21,476 nucleotides of DNA from Dimargaris cristalligena (GCA_027576995.1 JANBQC010000493.1:1-21476); one strand, 5' to 3'. Shown: positions 1 through 10,488, counted from the stretch's first letter. The notes: generated by a model from the sequence alone, not told the origin. Numbers and translations: made by a program.

Positions 1-88
1 AATTTGATTAATGGACGTTAGGTACATCATCGGTGACATCACCAAAGCTTAAGGGTGTTCAGTACCTGTCACAACATGACATGTGAGT

Positions 89-160
89 GGCTTGATGGTT
101 TAGTGGTATAATTCGCCCTTCGGGTGGGCGAGGTCCCGGGTTCGATTCCCGGTCAAGCCC
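89..160 (+). tRNA. tRNA-Pro (anticodon CGG), intronless
   Basis: The 72-nt cloverleaf closes well. The acceptor stem pairs 89-95 (GGCTTGA) with 153-159 (TCAAGCC), and the discriminator base is C160. The anticodon stem CGCCC/GGGCG (114-118 with 126-130) encloses a 7-nt loop with CGG at 121-123, so it reads CCG proline codons. The T arm CCGGG-TTCGATT-CCCGG contains the B-box. The A-box-like TGGTTTAGTGG lies at 96-106. There is no encoded CCA and no intron, as expected of a eukaryotic nuclear tRNA gene. Confidence 0.96.
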
Positions 161-168
161 TTTCATTA

Positions 169-172
169 TTTT
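169..172 (+). terminator. RNA polymerase III terminator of tRNA-Pro
   Basis: A TTTT run starts 9 nt after the tRNA 3' end. A second T-run lies near 199-205. This is the usual Pol III stop signal. Confidence 0.6.
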
Positions 173-309
173 CTATATCTCCCTGTAGGGGGTATACATT
201 TTTTAAAAAACTCTGCGTTTTATTTTTTGAACCACATGACCATTAGGTGGAGCTGTAAAATACTTCCTAAGTTCTTAAAGAGAAGACAAATGTAGAGGTA
301 TACGGTGTA

Positions 310-315
310 TTTATT
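310..315 (-). promoter_or_regulatory. Candidate poly(A) signal (AATAAA) for HUS1
   Basis: Read on the minus strand this is AATAAA, about 100 nt after the HUS1 stop codon at 414-416. The position is plausible, but cleavage is not shown. Confidence 0.4.
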
Positions 316-413
316 TTTCCTATCATTCATCCCGGCAATGGGTTATTTTACATAAGGGAAATAGGTCACAGAGGTCAATGTATGCAATATTGTTCACCAT
401 AACAACCTCGTTC

Positions 414-2427
414 TCATTGGTGCTTGACTGGTATGTAGTAAGTTAGGGCCGCAAAATTTTGCTGACCGAAGAATGAGGTGAGGGAAGAGTTGACGTACAC
501 GTGAATCACTACAGCGAAATTCTCAATTATACCTGATGGGGAGGGGAGTGAAGGGTAGATGAAGCGGAGTATTGTATTAGTCGGGTGAGTTCCATGGACT
601 GAGCTTGATAATAAAACAAAATTAAGCTATAACATATACTACTACTACTGCCCACTGGATCAACGACTTACAGCAAACGACATTGTTGGGCACTACGTGG
701 TGACTATGCAGGAACTTGGTGAAGTTGCGAATGTCAACCTGAGCACTGACGAAATCGCGGGAAGGACCCCCTCCTTCTTCAGACTGGCCCGGTTCGGAGG
801 CGCCGGGGCGGGTGGACCCTGCCTCGCCCCCGGCCGGCTGGGAGACTAGGTCCAATTCAGGGTTGATCAGGTTCTTATAGTAGGTGACGATTTCCACAAG
901 TTCACTTTCGACCTTGAGCCGGAATTCGCCGTTGGTGTTGGCGGAAATTTCGAGGGTATTGCTGATGGTTTTCATGCGTTCCACGATGGAACGGATATTG
1001 GTTAAAGAGGGCATTAAAATGTTGACCTAAATAAATAAATAGGGATGCATAAAAAAAATGTCAGTATAATTGATATATGTGTAGTTGGGTTATTTGACTA
1101 CACCCATTGTATGTAGGATGCGAATCAAGACTTGACTATAATGCTAAATAGCATTTATCGAATATTACCTGAGGTTCGGGTACAAGGGGTTCGCGAATAT
1201 GATCAATTTGACGTGGTCCTAGTACCCGTACGGGAACATCCTGGTTTAGGGCCATGACTTTCCCCGTTCGGCTCTAGATTGTTGAATTGGACAATAGCGA
1301 TAAAGAAAATAAAGGATAAATCGCCCATTTAGTTAAATCAATCCTAGGATACCGAATAATGCACCACAATCATAAGATCTTAAAGGGAGGGGGGAATACT
1401 AGGCCAAGACTGGATAAAAATATAAATTTGACTAACTTGATTGGAAATGACAACCGAGAGTAATGGGATACCCTCTTTCTTGGCTAGTCGCATGGTGACG
1501 CTCAAGGCATTTTGACTCGACCGCAACGCCCGAAGGAAATGTTCCAGTACCATTTCGAGATTAATTTCATTATCGTACATGCTACTCACGGTGTACTCGC
1601 TAAAGACGTGCTCCTAAAATATGATGTAAGTGGGCGGTTAGATTGCAGGGTAGGATCGATATGTGTGGTATTATTAGTATTATGAGTATTATAGAAAAAT
1701 TGACGTCGCAGGCATAGTGGCGGTTAATAGCAAATCATGAAACACGGTATGGTCATCAATTAACTAGTGATAGAAATGTGTATTGAATAGTGCGGGACTG
1801 GAGCTTACCGGTGTGAGTTGTCTGAAGTAAGGAATGGGTCATGAATAACCAGGCGATGTGTGCCCAGCCGGAGTTAAACATTTGCGTGGTAGTCAATAGA
1901 ATCAAACCCGCAGCACCTGAACTCGTTAACTAAGCTGATACAGGAAGTCCGGAGTATTAAGTAATGATGACCACCAGTGATACTGTCACCCATCAACTAA
2001 AAATATGATCGGTATACTAATAGTACTAATACCAAATGAATGAACTTACGACCATACTTGGACACCCCCCTCGGAGTCGGTTTTGACAATGAAGCGCACA
2101 TTGGTAGGGGTAAATCGGATAATGCAAGATTTGGCCAGTTTCTCGAAGCTCTGGGCCATTTCTAATCAAGAAGCGCCAACGCGGAGCAGCGGGTGGGGGT
2201 GGCGGGGGGTGGAGTGGTGTGGTGTGGTGTGGGTACATGGTATCGACCGGCGACCCAAAAAAAATAAGGGGTTAGGCACCGGGTAATCCAAGCTACGCGC
2301 AAGACAAACTAACCACCCTAAGTGAGGAGAACGGGGTAGAAATCGGAGACCAAGGGGGTGGTAGAAATCGGAGAGTCTACTTACTGACGAGAATGGGCGG
2401 GTTGGAAATGAGCGTGCGGAGACGCAT
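414..2427 (-). CDS. HUS1: Hus1-like subunit of the 9-1-1 DNA-damage checkpoint clamp (7 exons, 307 aa)
   Basis: Coding exons in transcript order are 2427-2385, 2161-2050, 1821-1809, 1613-1437, 1273-1169, 1026-672 and 532-414. All junctions are GT-AG and the frame is kept (43+112+13+177+105+355+119 = 924 nt). The protein begins MRLRTLISNPP, continues with KLAKSCIIRFTP, VQVWS and NEINLEMVLEHFLRALRSSQNA, then VPVRVL, REPLVPEP and a LINPELD block, and ends LTYYIPVKHQ. This order matches Hus1, and resembles the fission-yeast protein more than the human one (about 280-287 aa). Hus1 forms a PCNA-like ring with Rad9 and Rad1, loaded on damaged DNA in the nucleus to activate ATR/Rad3 signalling. A Gly/Glu/Ser-rich insert (coded near 760-850) precedes the third-domain segment and probably explains the extra length. 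The start is the only fitting ATG (2425-2427). The last exon restores the conserved C-terminal strand; reading through the exon-6 donor instead would give a premature stop at 622. Confidence 0.93.
1809..1821 (-). other. HUS1: 13-nt coding microexon (exon 3 of HUS1)
   Basis: The exon lies between CAG (1824-1822) and GTAAGC (1808-1803) on the minus strand. It joins exon 2 in phase 2 and exon 4 in phase 0, giving W-S-Q-L-T-P-E-H-V-F. That restores exactly the spacing between the VW motif and the F..Y.V strand seen in Hus1 proteins. Skipping it would shift the frame. Confidence 0.85.
2187..2231 (+). repeat. G-rich tract with GTGGT repeats in HUS1 intron 1
   Basis: The plus strand carries several G-runs (GGG, GGGGG, GGGGGG) followed by tandem GTGGT units. 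On the transcribed minus-sense RNA this is a C-rich tract ending about 25 nt before the exon-2 acceptor (TAG at 2164-2162), so it serves as the polypyrimidine tract. The G strand could form a quadruplex. Confidence 0.6.
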
Positions 2428-3896
2428 GGCGACAACGGTAATAAGTGGGTGAGCGGGGCTGGTAGTAAGGTAGGGAGGGGGAGAATATACGAAGCAGTAG
2501 GGCATGAGTTTGACCCGGTAGGCAGACGAGAAGAAATAATATTTTAAGCGAAGCACAGGCGATGAGAAGGAAAGTCGGCGAAACTAAAGCTGTAGGTAAG
2601 ACTGGGCTGTGAAGATACGCCTAGTTGTGAGATAGCCAAATAGAGGGGACTGCGGAAAGGGTGGTGCACACACATAAAACACACTGTATCCTTTCGGGAG
2701 TTATATTCTGCCACTAAAAAAAGCCAAATTTCACCCATAATGTCCCATCCATATGGATGAAATTTAACCCAACTGTATAGGATTTAGCATGAACTTAACA
2801 CGGAAAAATATATTATTAGCCATTTTGGTTGAACTATAGCACGGTTAGTCTCATCAAACGAATATTTGGTTATTCAACTAGACGGAACCTCTCCCTTATA
2901 GCAACGGGCTTTTTAGTATTATGTATTGTGTAATTGAGCATATGTGACTTTCCTTGCATCATTAATTGAGTATTCAACTCCTACTATATATCACATGCTG
3001 GAGGACTTGGAGTCCAAGTTGGGTATTTCTGGATCCACTTTTAAGTAAAAGTGAAGTCAGCAACTAATGGAACTTTCAGGCAGTGTCTTAATCAGCAATG
3101 GCCTACTGCGTGAATCACATCAGTTTGAAGTCAGGTGGGGTAACATGATTTTTATGTATAAATATATATGTGTAGAGAGACGCACGCGCACGGGGAAGAA
3201 GACATGGGTGCATGGTGTGGGCATTTAACTCTGTGGAAGCAGTGGAAGCAGGAATACACCAAAAGTGAGAGATGCGGGAGGAAATAAACCAAACGAACAA
3301 AGAACTTTAAATATTAAAAAAAGAAGTGTAAAGGGTTACGGAATTAGTACATGTATATCACAGTTATGCGGAGGTGTGGGGGAGAAAGAGGAGGTGGCTA
3401 ATGTGGCGAAAAACGAAACCAACGAACACATATAGATTTATCAAACGACACGAGAAAGCTGGAATGATTGGGGGGCAGAATAATAAAAGCCAGGTTGGGT
3501 GGAGAGAGTGAAGAGGGGTGACACAAAAGAGATGAAAGGCGAGAGGCTAAAACGCAACAACATTGACGGAAACATCGGGAATAGTCAAACCGAAGAATCA
3601 GCCCATGTCAACAATGACAAGGCAATAAATAAATTTGATTAAAAGAACCAATGTGGGCACGCAAGTGTTGCCACAATGGTAATGATAATTACTATTAACC
3701 TTAAATAAAAATAGAGTGTCATCCCCGCTAGAAAAGGGGGGATACAACTGGATCTAACAAAGTGCAATAATGATCAACAAAACTCCTCATACTCTCCATT
3801 CCACTGACACCCTGCCTACTCAAGAGGGGGGATTACAAGGGCAAGGCTAGAAAGAACACAATCCCTTAATGGGAGTATATATAAATATATATCAAT
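2428..3896. other. Intergenic region, no gene recognised
   Basis: This is the HUS1 upstream region and the 3' flank of the SH3 gene. Only short open frames without family resemblance occur, including ones of 61-89 codons on the minus strand. No tRNA or clear repeat was seen. Stretches around 3360-3560 are purine-rich on the plus strand. Confidence 0.6.
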
Positions 3897-5636
3897 CTAG
3901 GCCGACTCTTGACTATCGTTGAGGGAGCTAATCATTCCGCGTTTTTTCGGCCGTTTCGAACTCGACCGCCGGGGAATTTGGCTGTCGTGCACAGAACCGC
4001 TGACCCGATTAGGAATGGAGGAGTGGGACCCCGTGGCCGCGGATACCGCCGCAGCAATGGCGGCGGCCGAGGCGTTCAAACTAGACAGACTGCGTTCAAT
4101 TTCGTCAGCACTAAACGTATCGGTATGGTAAGCGCCGTGTTCAGAGGACGATAGGTCAGTGGAGCGCAAATGGGGGTTACTTATCGTGCCCACCCCCGCA
4201 GCGGCCACCGCCCCTACCCCAGCGGCCGCGGCGACGCTACTGCCGCCGGAGCTACTGAACGTATCGTTCAAGACGCCCCGGGTGGCATTACCACCTGAGC
4301 TATCGGTTCCCTCGCCACCAGCCCGGGAAGTCGTTGTACCGTCGCCGCCCTCACCCTCTTCGGATTTAGAGCCTTGGGCACTGTCGGGGTGGTAAGGGGT
4401 TACGCACACCAGGGGCATGGCACCTTCCCGACCGGTGGTCAAATTGTTAGCCACGGCCCAGCCGTCGTCGAAAATCTTGAGCAGGAGTAAAATGTCCCCG
4501 GGTGTAAGTTGGACTTCGTCGTCCATGCGCGGGGTAAAGGGGTACACCACTCGGCACTGGACCGGTTCAAACGATTGGTTCGAGCCATTAGCGGCCACGG
4601 CGGCGGCCGCGAGCGCACCGGGAGCCATATTGAGCAGGCGCTGCGACGATGCACTGACGTGGGGGAAAAGTTCATTCTTCTCGGCCTCGATACGTTTACG
4701 GCGATGGAGAATAAAAGCCAGTAGGGCCAACAACAGTAGACTACCCACGACTGAGGGCACGACGATGGCCGCAATCCGACCGGGGCTCAGTCCAGCACTG
4801 TCACCCCCATCCTGGGAGTCCGGGTCATCATTACCACTACCATTATTGTTGGCCTTGTCGGTGGGGTCATGGGTAGTACACTGGTAGGCGGGGATAGCCG
4901 TACGGCAACAGGCATCCCGGGTTGAGCTGGGGCCGGAACAGTAACTGCAAATCGAGACATCGTCTTTCGGGCCAAACCCACAGGTATCGGCCTCATTCAC
5001 CGCCCCGTCGACACACTGTTCCGTCTCGGTACCACTGTAGTATGGACTGTCGCACGAGGCCACCAGGTCTTTCCAAATGGTCTTGGCCAGGCCCTGGTTC
5101 GGACAGGCGGTGCTGTTGGACACGATGGGACCCCAGCCCTCGGTGTATTCCAGACAACTGGCTCGGCATAGGGAAGGGGGGGAAATGCCCAAGTTGCACT
5201 GCTGGGACGAGGTGTTGGCCAAGTATGACCGGCAGAGGTAGGAAATCCGATAGCGGGGGGCCTGGCCACCGTCCCAGCCCGAGCAACCCAACTCCCGGTT
5301 GGTGTCGGCGTGGTCGGCGGCGGAACCTAGGTAACTGTCGAGCACCCGGTCGAACTGAACGACATTGGAGACCGTAACACCGCCGACGTAAATAAACTGG
5401 GAGAGTTGGTAGTTGCCGAACCCTGCCCCGCAGTATTTCGACTTGGCAAGTGAAAAACAGCCGGTGGTATCCGCCGCGGCTTCCTGGGTCGAACCAAGGA
5501 GGGCCACCAAAAGCAATAAGACACTGGATGAAACAAGCGAACCCATAGCGGACGAGGGAGATGTACGGGCAGTAACCCTTGGCGGGGATGGTCGTCGGCG
5601 AGGCGGGCTAGAGAGAAGAATATGTGTGAGTTTCAT
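3897..5636 (-). CDS. Membrane protein: cysteine-rich ectodomain, single TM, cytosolic SH3 domain (intronless, 579 aa)
   Basis: With the ATG at 5636 the protein has a basic Pro/Arg/Ser leader, then a signal-peptide-like core (VSSSVLLLLVALLG, about 35-49). An ectodomain (about 60-253) follows with 16 cysteines and N-glycosylation sites (NTS, NST). A Gly/Asp/Asn-rich stalk leads to a TM helix at about 286-310 with a stop-transfer HRRKR. An SH3 domain spans about 359-415 (CRVVYPFTP, DEVQLTPGD, DDGWAVANN, GAMPL, VTPY). A Ser/Gly/Ala-rich tail ends with a basic KRPKKRG. The topology is extracellular N-terminus and cytosolic SH3, suggesting a surface protein that recruits proline-rich partners (actin, polarity or MAPK factors); this role is inferred. 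A second in-frame ATG at 5546 sits just before the hydrophobic core and may be the true start (549 aa). The family resembles unnamed fungal SH3 membrane proteins; I cannot name an orthologue. Confidence 0.85.
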   Translation of the reverse strand: MKLTHILLSSPPRRRPSPPRVTARTSPSSAMGSLVSSSVLLLLVALLGSTQEAAADTTGCFSLAKSKYCGAGFGNYQLSQFIYVGGVTVSNVVQFDRVLDSYLGSAADHADTNRELGCSGWDGGQAPRYRISYLCRSYLANTSSQQCNLGISPPSLCRASCLEYTEGWGPIVSNSTACPNQGLAKTIWKDLVASCDSPYYSGTETEQCVDGAVNEADTCGFGPKDDVSICSYCSGPSSTRDACCRTAIPAYQCTTHDPTDKANNNGSGNDDPDSQDGGDSAGLSPGRIAAIVVPSVVGSLLLLALLAFILHRRKRIEAEKNELFPHVSASSQRLLNMAPGALAAAAVAANGSNQSFEPVQCRVVYPFTPRMDDEVQLTPGDILLLLKIFDDGWAVANNLTTGREGAMPLVCVTPYHPDSAQGSKSEEGEGGDGTTTSRAGGEGTDSSGGNATRGVLNDTFSSSGGSSVAAAAGVGAVAAAGVGTISNPHLRSTDLSSSEHGAYHTDTFSADEIERSLSSLNASAAAIAAAVSAATGSHSSIPNRVSGSVHDSQIPRRSSSKRPKKRGMISSLNDSQESA

Positions 5637-5708
5637 AGTGCGGGCGATATGCTGGGCATTCAGGAACACAGCCAGTGTGAAGCCCGATTATGCGCAGGAT
5701 AGCGGAGG

Positions 5709-5714
5709 TATATA
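5709..5714 (-). promoter_or_regulatory. TATA box of the SH3 membrane-protein gene
   Basis: TATATA lies about 73 nt upstream of the ATG at 5636. A start of transcription about 30 nt downstream would leave a leader of roughly 45 nt before that ATG, which favours 5636 over a more distant upstream start. Confidence 0.5.
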
Positions 5715-5889
5715 GAGAAGAGGCAGGTAAGTTCGCCAATCAAACCCGATAAGAGTAAAAAAACGAGCCAACAATATATATAAAAATAAAAGCGCGTTAA
5801 AGTATACAGAAGAGAAAGAGATAGGACAATATAGAGAGTAGCAGGAGAGGGGTTAGTTAGTACAAGCCGGGACCTCGGAGGAGTTAATT

Positions 5890-5905
5890 AATAATAATAA
5901 TAATA
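5890..5905 (+). repeat. (ATA)n microsatellite
   Basis: A short run of ATA/TAA units, about five copies, lies upstream of the SH3 gene. Confidence 0.7.
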
Positions 5906-7680
5906 AAGGCGAAAGGAGGTGCCCAAATGAGGCAGAGCTGGGAGGTCAAAGGGCGGAGGGGCGTGTCCAGTTAAATGGGGGGAGAATAGGTAGACAAGCA
6001 GTATGCGTCTGTCGACGCTGGTGCAGAGGTTATTGAGAGGTATAGCAGCGTAGGCGAAGAGGGCGAATAAAATCCACAGTCGCAACGAGAAAAGGAGCGT
6101 GGGGAGGGGAGGGAAAGAGAGAAAGGAATGGCCTTGGTGAACGCCGATTGGGAAATACAGGCGATACGACCGAGAGAATCGGCGTACTGTAGGCGTATAG
6201 TAGGTAAGTAGGTGTAACCGGCGATGGTTCAACAAGTGTCGCCTGAGCAGGGCTATGGTGCGTGCAACGACACTGTAACGAAACAACGCTGATGAAAATG
6301 AAAACGAGTAAAGGGAAATGACAAAAGCAGCAAAAGACCGCCGAATACAGGGAATCTATTAAAAAATAACAATATGGGAGTGCCCAATCCAGCCAGCCCC
6401 AGTTTCCGAGGGGTGAGATATAGGCTGAAGGGCTTGAAAAACGATGGATGAAGTTGGTAATAAAAGTGAACAATGGAACACTGCTTCAATGATGGATTAA
6501 AAGGGAACAGGGAATGGTGATATAGCGAACAGCCTTAGTAAGTTCGCTGATGAAGAGGAACTCCGCAGGACAGTAGCCGTGTGTAATAAATCAAATAGTA
6601 CAAACGATAGGATGGAAAGAAGCAATTATACAATCTAGTGAAGGGGAACTAAACATAAAGAGGCGACCATATGAATGGATAAAGCAGGCCAGTATTATAT
6701 CATGTTCTATAAAACATCAATTTCAAGCACGGTCAAAAGGAAAACGGGCTGGGGTGGCAGGGATATACGTAGATATAAATACCATGGACCCTTGGGAACG
6801 GGAGAGGCAATAAAGCAGATGGAAAATAAAAGGCCTTGGGAGAGGGACTGCGAGGGGGATATGAGTGGAATAGGAGGCGGAATCCGAGATGCTTCGAAGT
6901 AACAGAGCCGACTGGAATAGACGAAAGGGGAAAGAAAGGGAAAAGGGAGAGATGGCCCTATAATCACTAAATATGAGGATGGAATTGGTCGATGGTAGAC
7001 GGAGAACAAGGAGAGCCCAAATGAGAGAAGCGCACAGCCCTAACAGGCCGGCGTACGAGGGGAACAATCGGAATTCATGGCATCCGCAGGTCCTAACGAA
7101 TCCATTAGTGCCAACCGCCCTCTCCCTCCTCCGCTCCTTTGGCCTACAAAGACACCCTAAATTAAAGGGTAGAAAATAGAGAAAACAGTGACGCGCCAAG
7201 AGATGCGAGAGATAGGCCCGCACCGGTATTACTACAGTATAACAAGCAAGGTTACTAACCGCGCACCTCAACTTGCAGTAGCGGTAGTAGACCGGGTAGG
7301 ATTATACGATGCCATAACTTTACCCGCTGACCAAGCCTTTTGGGGGAAAAGTATAGTAGCCAAATAGATCATGGTAATCGTCGCCCGCTCTGCTCCTCAA
7401 CCCATGACGCGCCCGCGTAATTATTGGAAGAACCCTCTTGTTCGGCGCCCAATCACCCTCGGATAAGGAAAATGAAATATAAGGAAATGGTCATCGCGTG
7501 ATAGCTTCGGTTAAGGACCACCGCCCCTCCCTCGCCCGACCCCCATACTAATATCGAATTAAAGAAACAGGGTTTAGGTACGCAAAACCAATGGATAGTA
7601 AGGGAAATCAATGATACCAAATGGCACTGCATTGGTATGGTCGGAATTACAATTCCCCCCGCTAATATACATGTATATGA

Positions 7681-7715
7681 AAACTAAACTAAACTAAACT
7701 AAAATAAAATAAAAT
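7681..7715 (+). repeat. Adjacent pentanucleotide repeats (AAACT)4 and (AAAAT)3
   Basis: Four AAACT units (7681-7700) are followed directly by three AAAAT units (7701-7715). The second motif looks like a one-base derivative of the first. Confidence 0.9.
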
Positions 7716-7926
7716 ATCGCCCCCTCCCAACGGGACGGCCAGTTGGGTATCGCTTGGCTCAAGGAAATTAAAGGATTAACCTCTCCGTCACAAAGATGCA
7801 TTCGCACGATCACCCTCCCCACCATTAAAACAATACCCTGCAACAATGAACTGTCGCACCCAACGGCCACTCGGTGGACCAGCCGATTGGATAAAAATAG
7901 ACGATGTAATAATAGCCCACCTCGCA

Positions 7927-7950
<24 letters not shown>
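7927..7950. repeat. (AT)12 microsatellite
   Basis: There are twelve perfect AT units, flanked by a GTATATAAAA sequence at 7951-7960 that could act as a TATA box for a plus-strand transcript. No gene follows it. Confidence 0.9.
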
Positions 7951-7957
<7 letters not shown>

Positions 7958-9155
7958 AAAGGGGAATGGTGGGTAATTCTGACATAGTTTGGCGATAAAC
8001 ACTTACCTGAGGATGTTGATGTTGATGAGTGGGAACCGGCGGGCGGGTGTGAAATAGGAGAGGCACAGTGGATAATGAATACAATGACTGATGGACGTTG
8101 GCGGCTATTGGTTATCCACGCGTTATTGCAATTCTTTGCCAAAGACAAGGCAGACAATACAGACGGACGCCCAATTGGACAAGCTGACAATCGCCAAACT
8201 GATTTTAAGGCTAGAGATATATACTCGTGAGAGCGCGGGTTGATAACTGCTAGCTTGTTGCGGCTCAATGGGCAAAAGCGGGTAACGATGGCGTAAATTC
8301 AATGATAGGTTTTTTTAAAAGTCCGACCAAGGCGCCTGCAGTCGATTGAGACTATGGTGATCACAGCCAATGGTATAACGAGAGCTTGGAAAGCGCCACG
8401 CGTGAACGGTGGAATCAGAGGGGGCGGGGTCGTTGCTGACAGGGTTTGGCGGAGGAATAATTGACAAAGTTTCGAATAATGGCCTCTCTCACTCTTTTAT
8501 GAAAAGGGGGTAACATCAAATTGACTATATCCCAAACAATAAAAATACGCCCCACTGACGTGTAGGTATTAAGGGAAAGGCTTTAGGCGACCAAGGCCGA
8601 ACGCAACTCAAGCGGGAGGGCGGTAAAAGACTAATGGGATCCGAGTTCTGGGATTCCAGGGATCGCAATGCCAAGCCAATTCAAACACCTGCTCTTACTA
8701 TATAGGGCTCACAGAGGGGAGGTTGGGTAGAAGGACACGGTTACACCTACTAGACCAGAGACGGGGTCGCTTAAGGTAACACTACTGCAAAACACAATAT
8801 ATATATATAATAAAATAATCTGAAAAACGGCCCAATGATAATTTGGTGAGCCGGCGAGGTCGCAGTACCGGCGAATAAAAGTATGGGGTAGCTATCAAAG
8901 AATAAGAAGTGGAAACAGGAGAGGAGGGGAGGGGAATAGAAGTAGACCAGGAAGGATAAACAAGGCAAGACAAGGAACGTAGGTGTGTATGGGATGGAAT
9001 CAACGAGAGGGCCAAAGGGCAGGGATTGGAACGAGGCGATGGTGTAGTTTAAGTAACCGGCAGGGCGCGCGTTGGGTATAAACAATCAGCACACGTCGGC
9101 CAGGGTCACTACTACTGTGGAGGTCTGGACAATAGCCCACACCCTGCCCTACTTC

Positions 9156-9175
9156 CACACACACACACACACACA
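9156..9175 (+). repeat. (CA)10 microsatellite
   Basis: Ten perfect CA units. A run of C lies 30 nt downstream (about 9207-9216). Confidence 0.9.
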
Positions 9176-9785
9176 TACCTTCATCACCTAGTCTGGTCTA
9201 TAATATCCCCCCCCCTGTTTCGGGGCCCTACCGTCACTCCCTCAGTACCTTCCTCCACCCCACTTGCGGCAATAGTTTTTTTTTGCAGCCAGAGACAAGC
9301 ATCTAGGTTGGATATTAAGCCTTGTATTTTTCAAACATATATATATATTATTAGTAATTTTTATTGGATTATGAAACATCCCCCAGCAGCATTAATGTTG
9401 TGAGAGGGCCGGCTGCCACTTTTCCACACTCGCTGCAAAGCCGACGTGGATTGATGTTAATGGAAAGGGTAGAAGAGGAATTGGGAGGGGTTCGCATTAT
9501 AAGGATGTCCCTCCAAGTTGCATTACGCGCTGGGATCGACCGTTCATTTCCCCGTGTCGCGGGGCCTTGTTTATACCGAGACGCGTTGGGATTCGCTTAA
9601 AACATAAGAAGAAGTGTCTGTGGCCCATTTATTATTTATGTAATTCCCTCCCCTCGCATTATCGAAGCTAGATTGGCAATGGCCCCTAATTTAGTTGCGC
9701 TAAATCAGCCGACTGTGCACTATGATTGAAATCCCCTCTCCAACTGAACACATCAGTTGGCATTCAGTGGTCGTTATAGTTAAGG

Positions 9786-9786
<1 letters not shown>

Positions 9787-9816
<30 letters not shown>
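9787..9816 (+). repeat. (TG)15 microsatellite
   Basis: Fifteen perfect TG units. It is the inverse complement of the (CA)10 tract about 610 nt upstream. Confidence 0.95.
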
Positions 9817-9818
<2 letters not shown>

Positions 9819-10350
9819 AATGGCACCCGGGAGGATGACCCCCACACCCATTCCCCAATATCGCCATAGTCGATGGATTCGCAATGTTTGCGAGAACCGT
9901 AACTGAATGGCCTACCAACCCCCTGGTCGATACCGATGGCCCAGCAGGGTCGCCGGGCCTCCATATAGTCAGCCGGGAGGGTGTGTTTATTACTGCTTGC
10001 TCACGTTCGTGGCCCTAACATAGCCAACAGTCGCCGGCCATGGGGTTTAGCTGTCATTTGCTGGCCATATATAGCGGTTAGAAGGATGTGTGCTGTGATG
10101 TGGTGGTGATCTTATGGAGAGGGCCTATAAAAATTAAACCACTCGGGTAGATGTCTAAATCAATTCAATTCAATGTAAAGAAATAGGGCGGTTTAGTAAG
10201 CACCCGGCCGTAGGTAGGCCTGGCTATTTCTAAAGCGAAGAAATTAAACACCTGCATCGAGCCCCTCTTCTTCCTTCTTCATTGTTCGCCGTTAGCGCGT
10301 TCTTCCCAATTGGATCCCCAGGTAGGTTCATAATTGATTGGTTTTGCCGT

Positions 10351-10375
10351 ACCATACCATACCATACTATACTAT
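10351..10375 (+). repeat. (ACYAT)5 pentanucleotide repeat
   Basis: Three ACCAT units are followed by two ACTAT units, a point-diverged tandem array. Confidence 0.85.
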
Positions 10376-10488
10376 ATTTGATTTTGCTTTATTTGACGTA
10401 GAAGTTAAACCCAGTGCGAATGACGAAGGCGTGTGTGCCTATCCGCGCCTGCGTCGACTTCGGGCTGATTGATTAATTAGTGAACCAA

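Larger units (their letters stand above)
5715..10260. other. Long region without recognisable genes; plus strand purine-rich in large blocks
   Basis: Many short open frames occur, none with family resemblance, and most translate to Ser/Leu/Pro-rich or Arg-rich low-complexity peptides. About 5800-7000 and 8860-9050 are clearly purine-rich on the plus strand. Simple repeats are listed separately. No tRNA, rRNA, snRNA or transposase was found. It lies upstream of both the SH3 gene (minus) and the OTU gene (plus), so it may hold promoters or noncoding transcripts. Confidence 0.5.

Noticed and set aside
622..1014. Stand-alone 130-aa ORF on the minus strand
   Set aside because: It is HUS1 exon 6 read through its GTAAGT donor; the spliced last exon (532-414) restores the conserved Hus1 C-terminus.
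4417..5377. Long plus-strand open frames (156 and 151 codons) opposite the SH3 gene
   Set aside because: They are antisense shadows of a GC-rich coding region, with Arg/Pro/Ser-rich translations and no domain.
5667..5669. Upstream start at 5669 for the SH3 protein (590 aa)
   Set aside because: The codon there is GTG, not ATG, and it would lie within about 15 nt of the predicted transcription start. The ATG at 5636 is preferred.
5888..7271. Overlapping minus-strand ORFs of 132-182 codons upstream of the SH3 gene
   Set aside because: They are pyrimidine-rich sequence translating to Leu/Ser/Phe/Pro-rich peptides in several frames, with no conserved motif. They are probably untranslated.
8018..8095. 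Possible C/D box snoRNA (TGATGA near 8024, CTGA near 8089)
   Set aside because: There is no terminal stem and no convincing C'/D' pair or target complement. Chance occurrence is likely.
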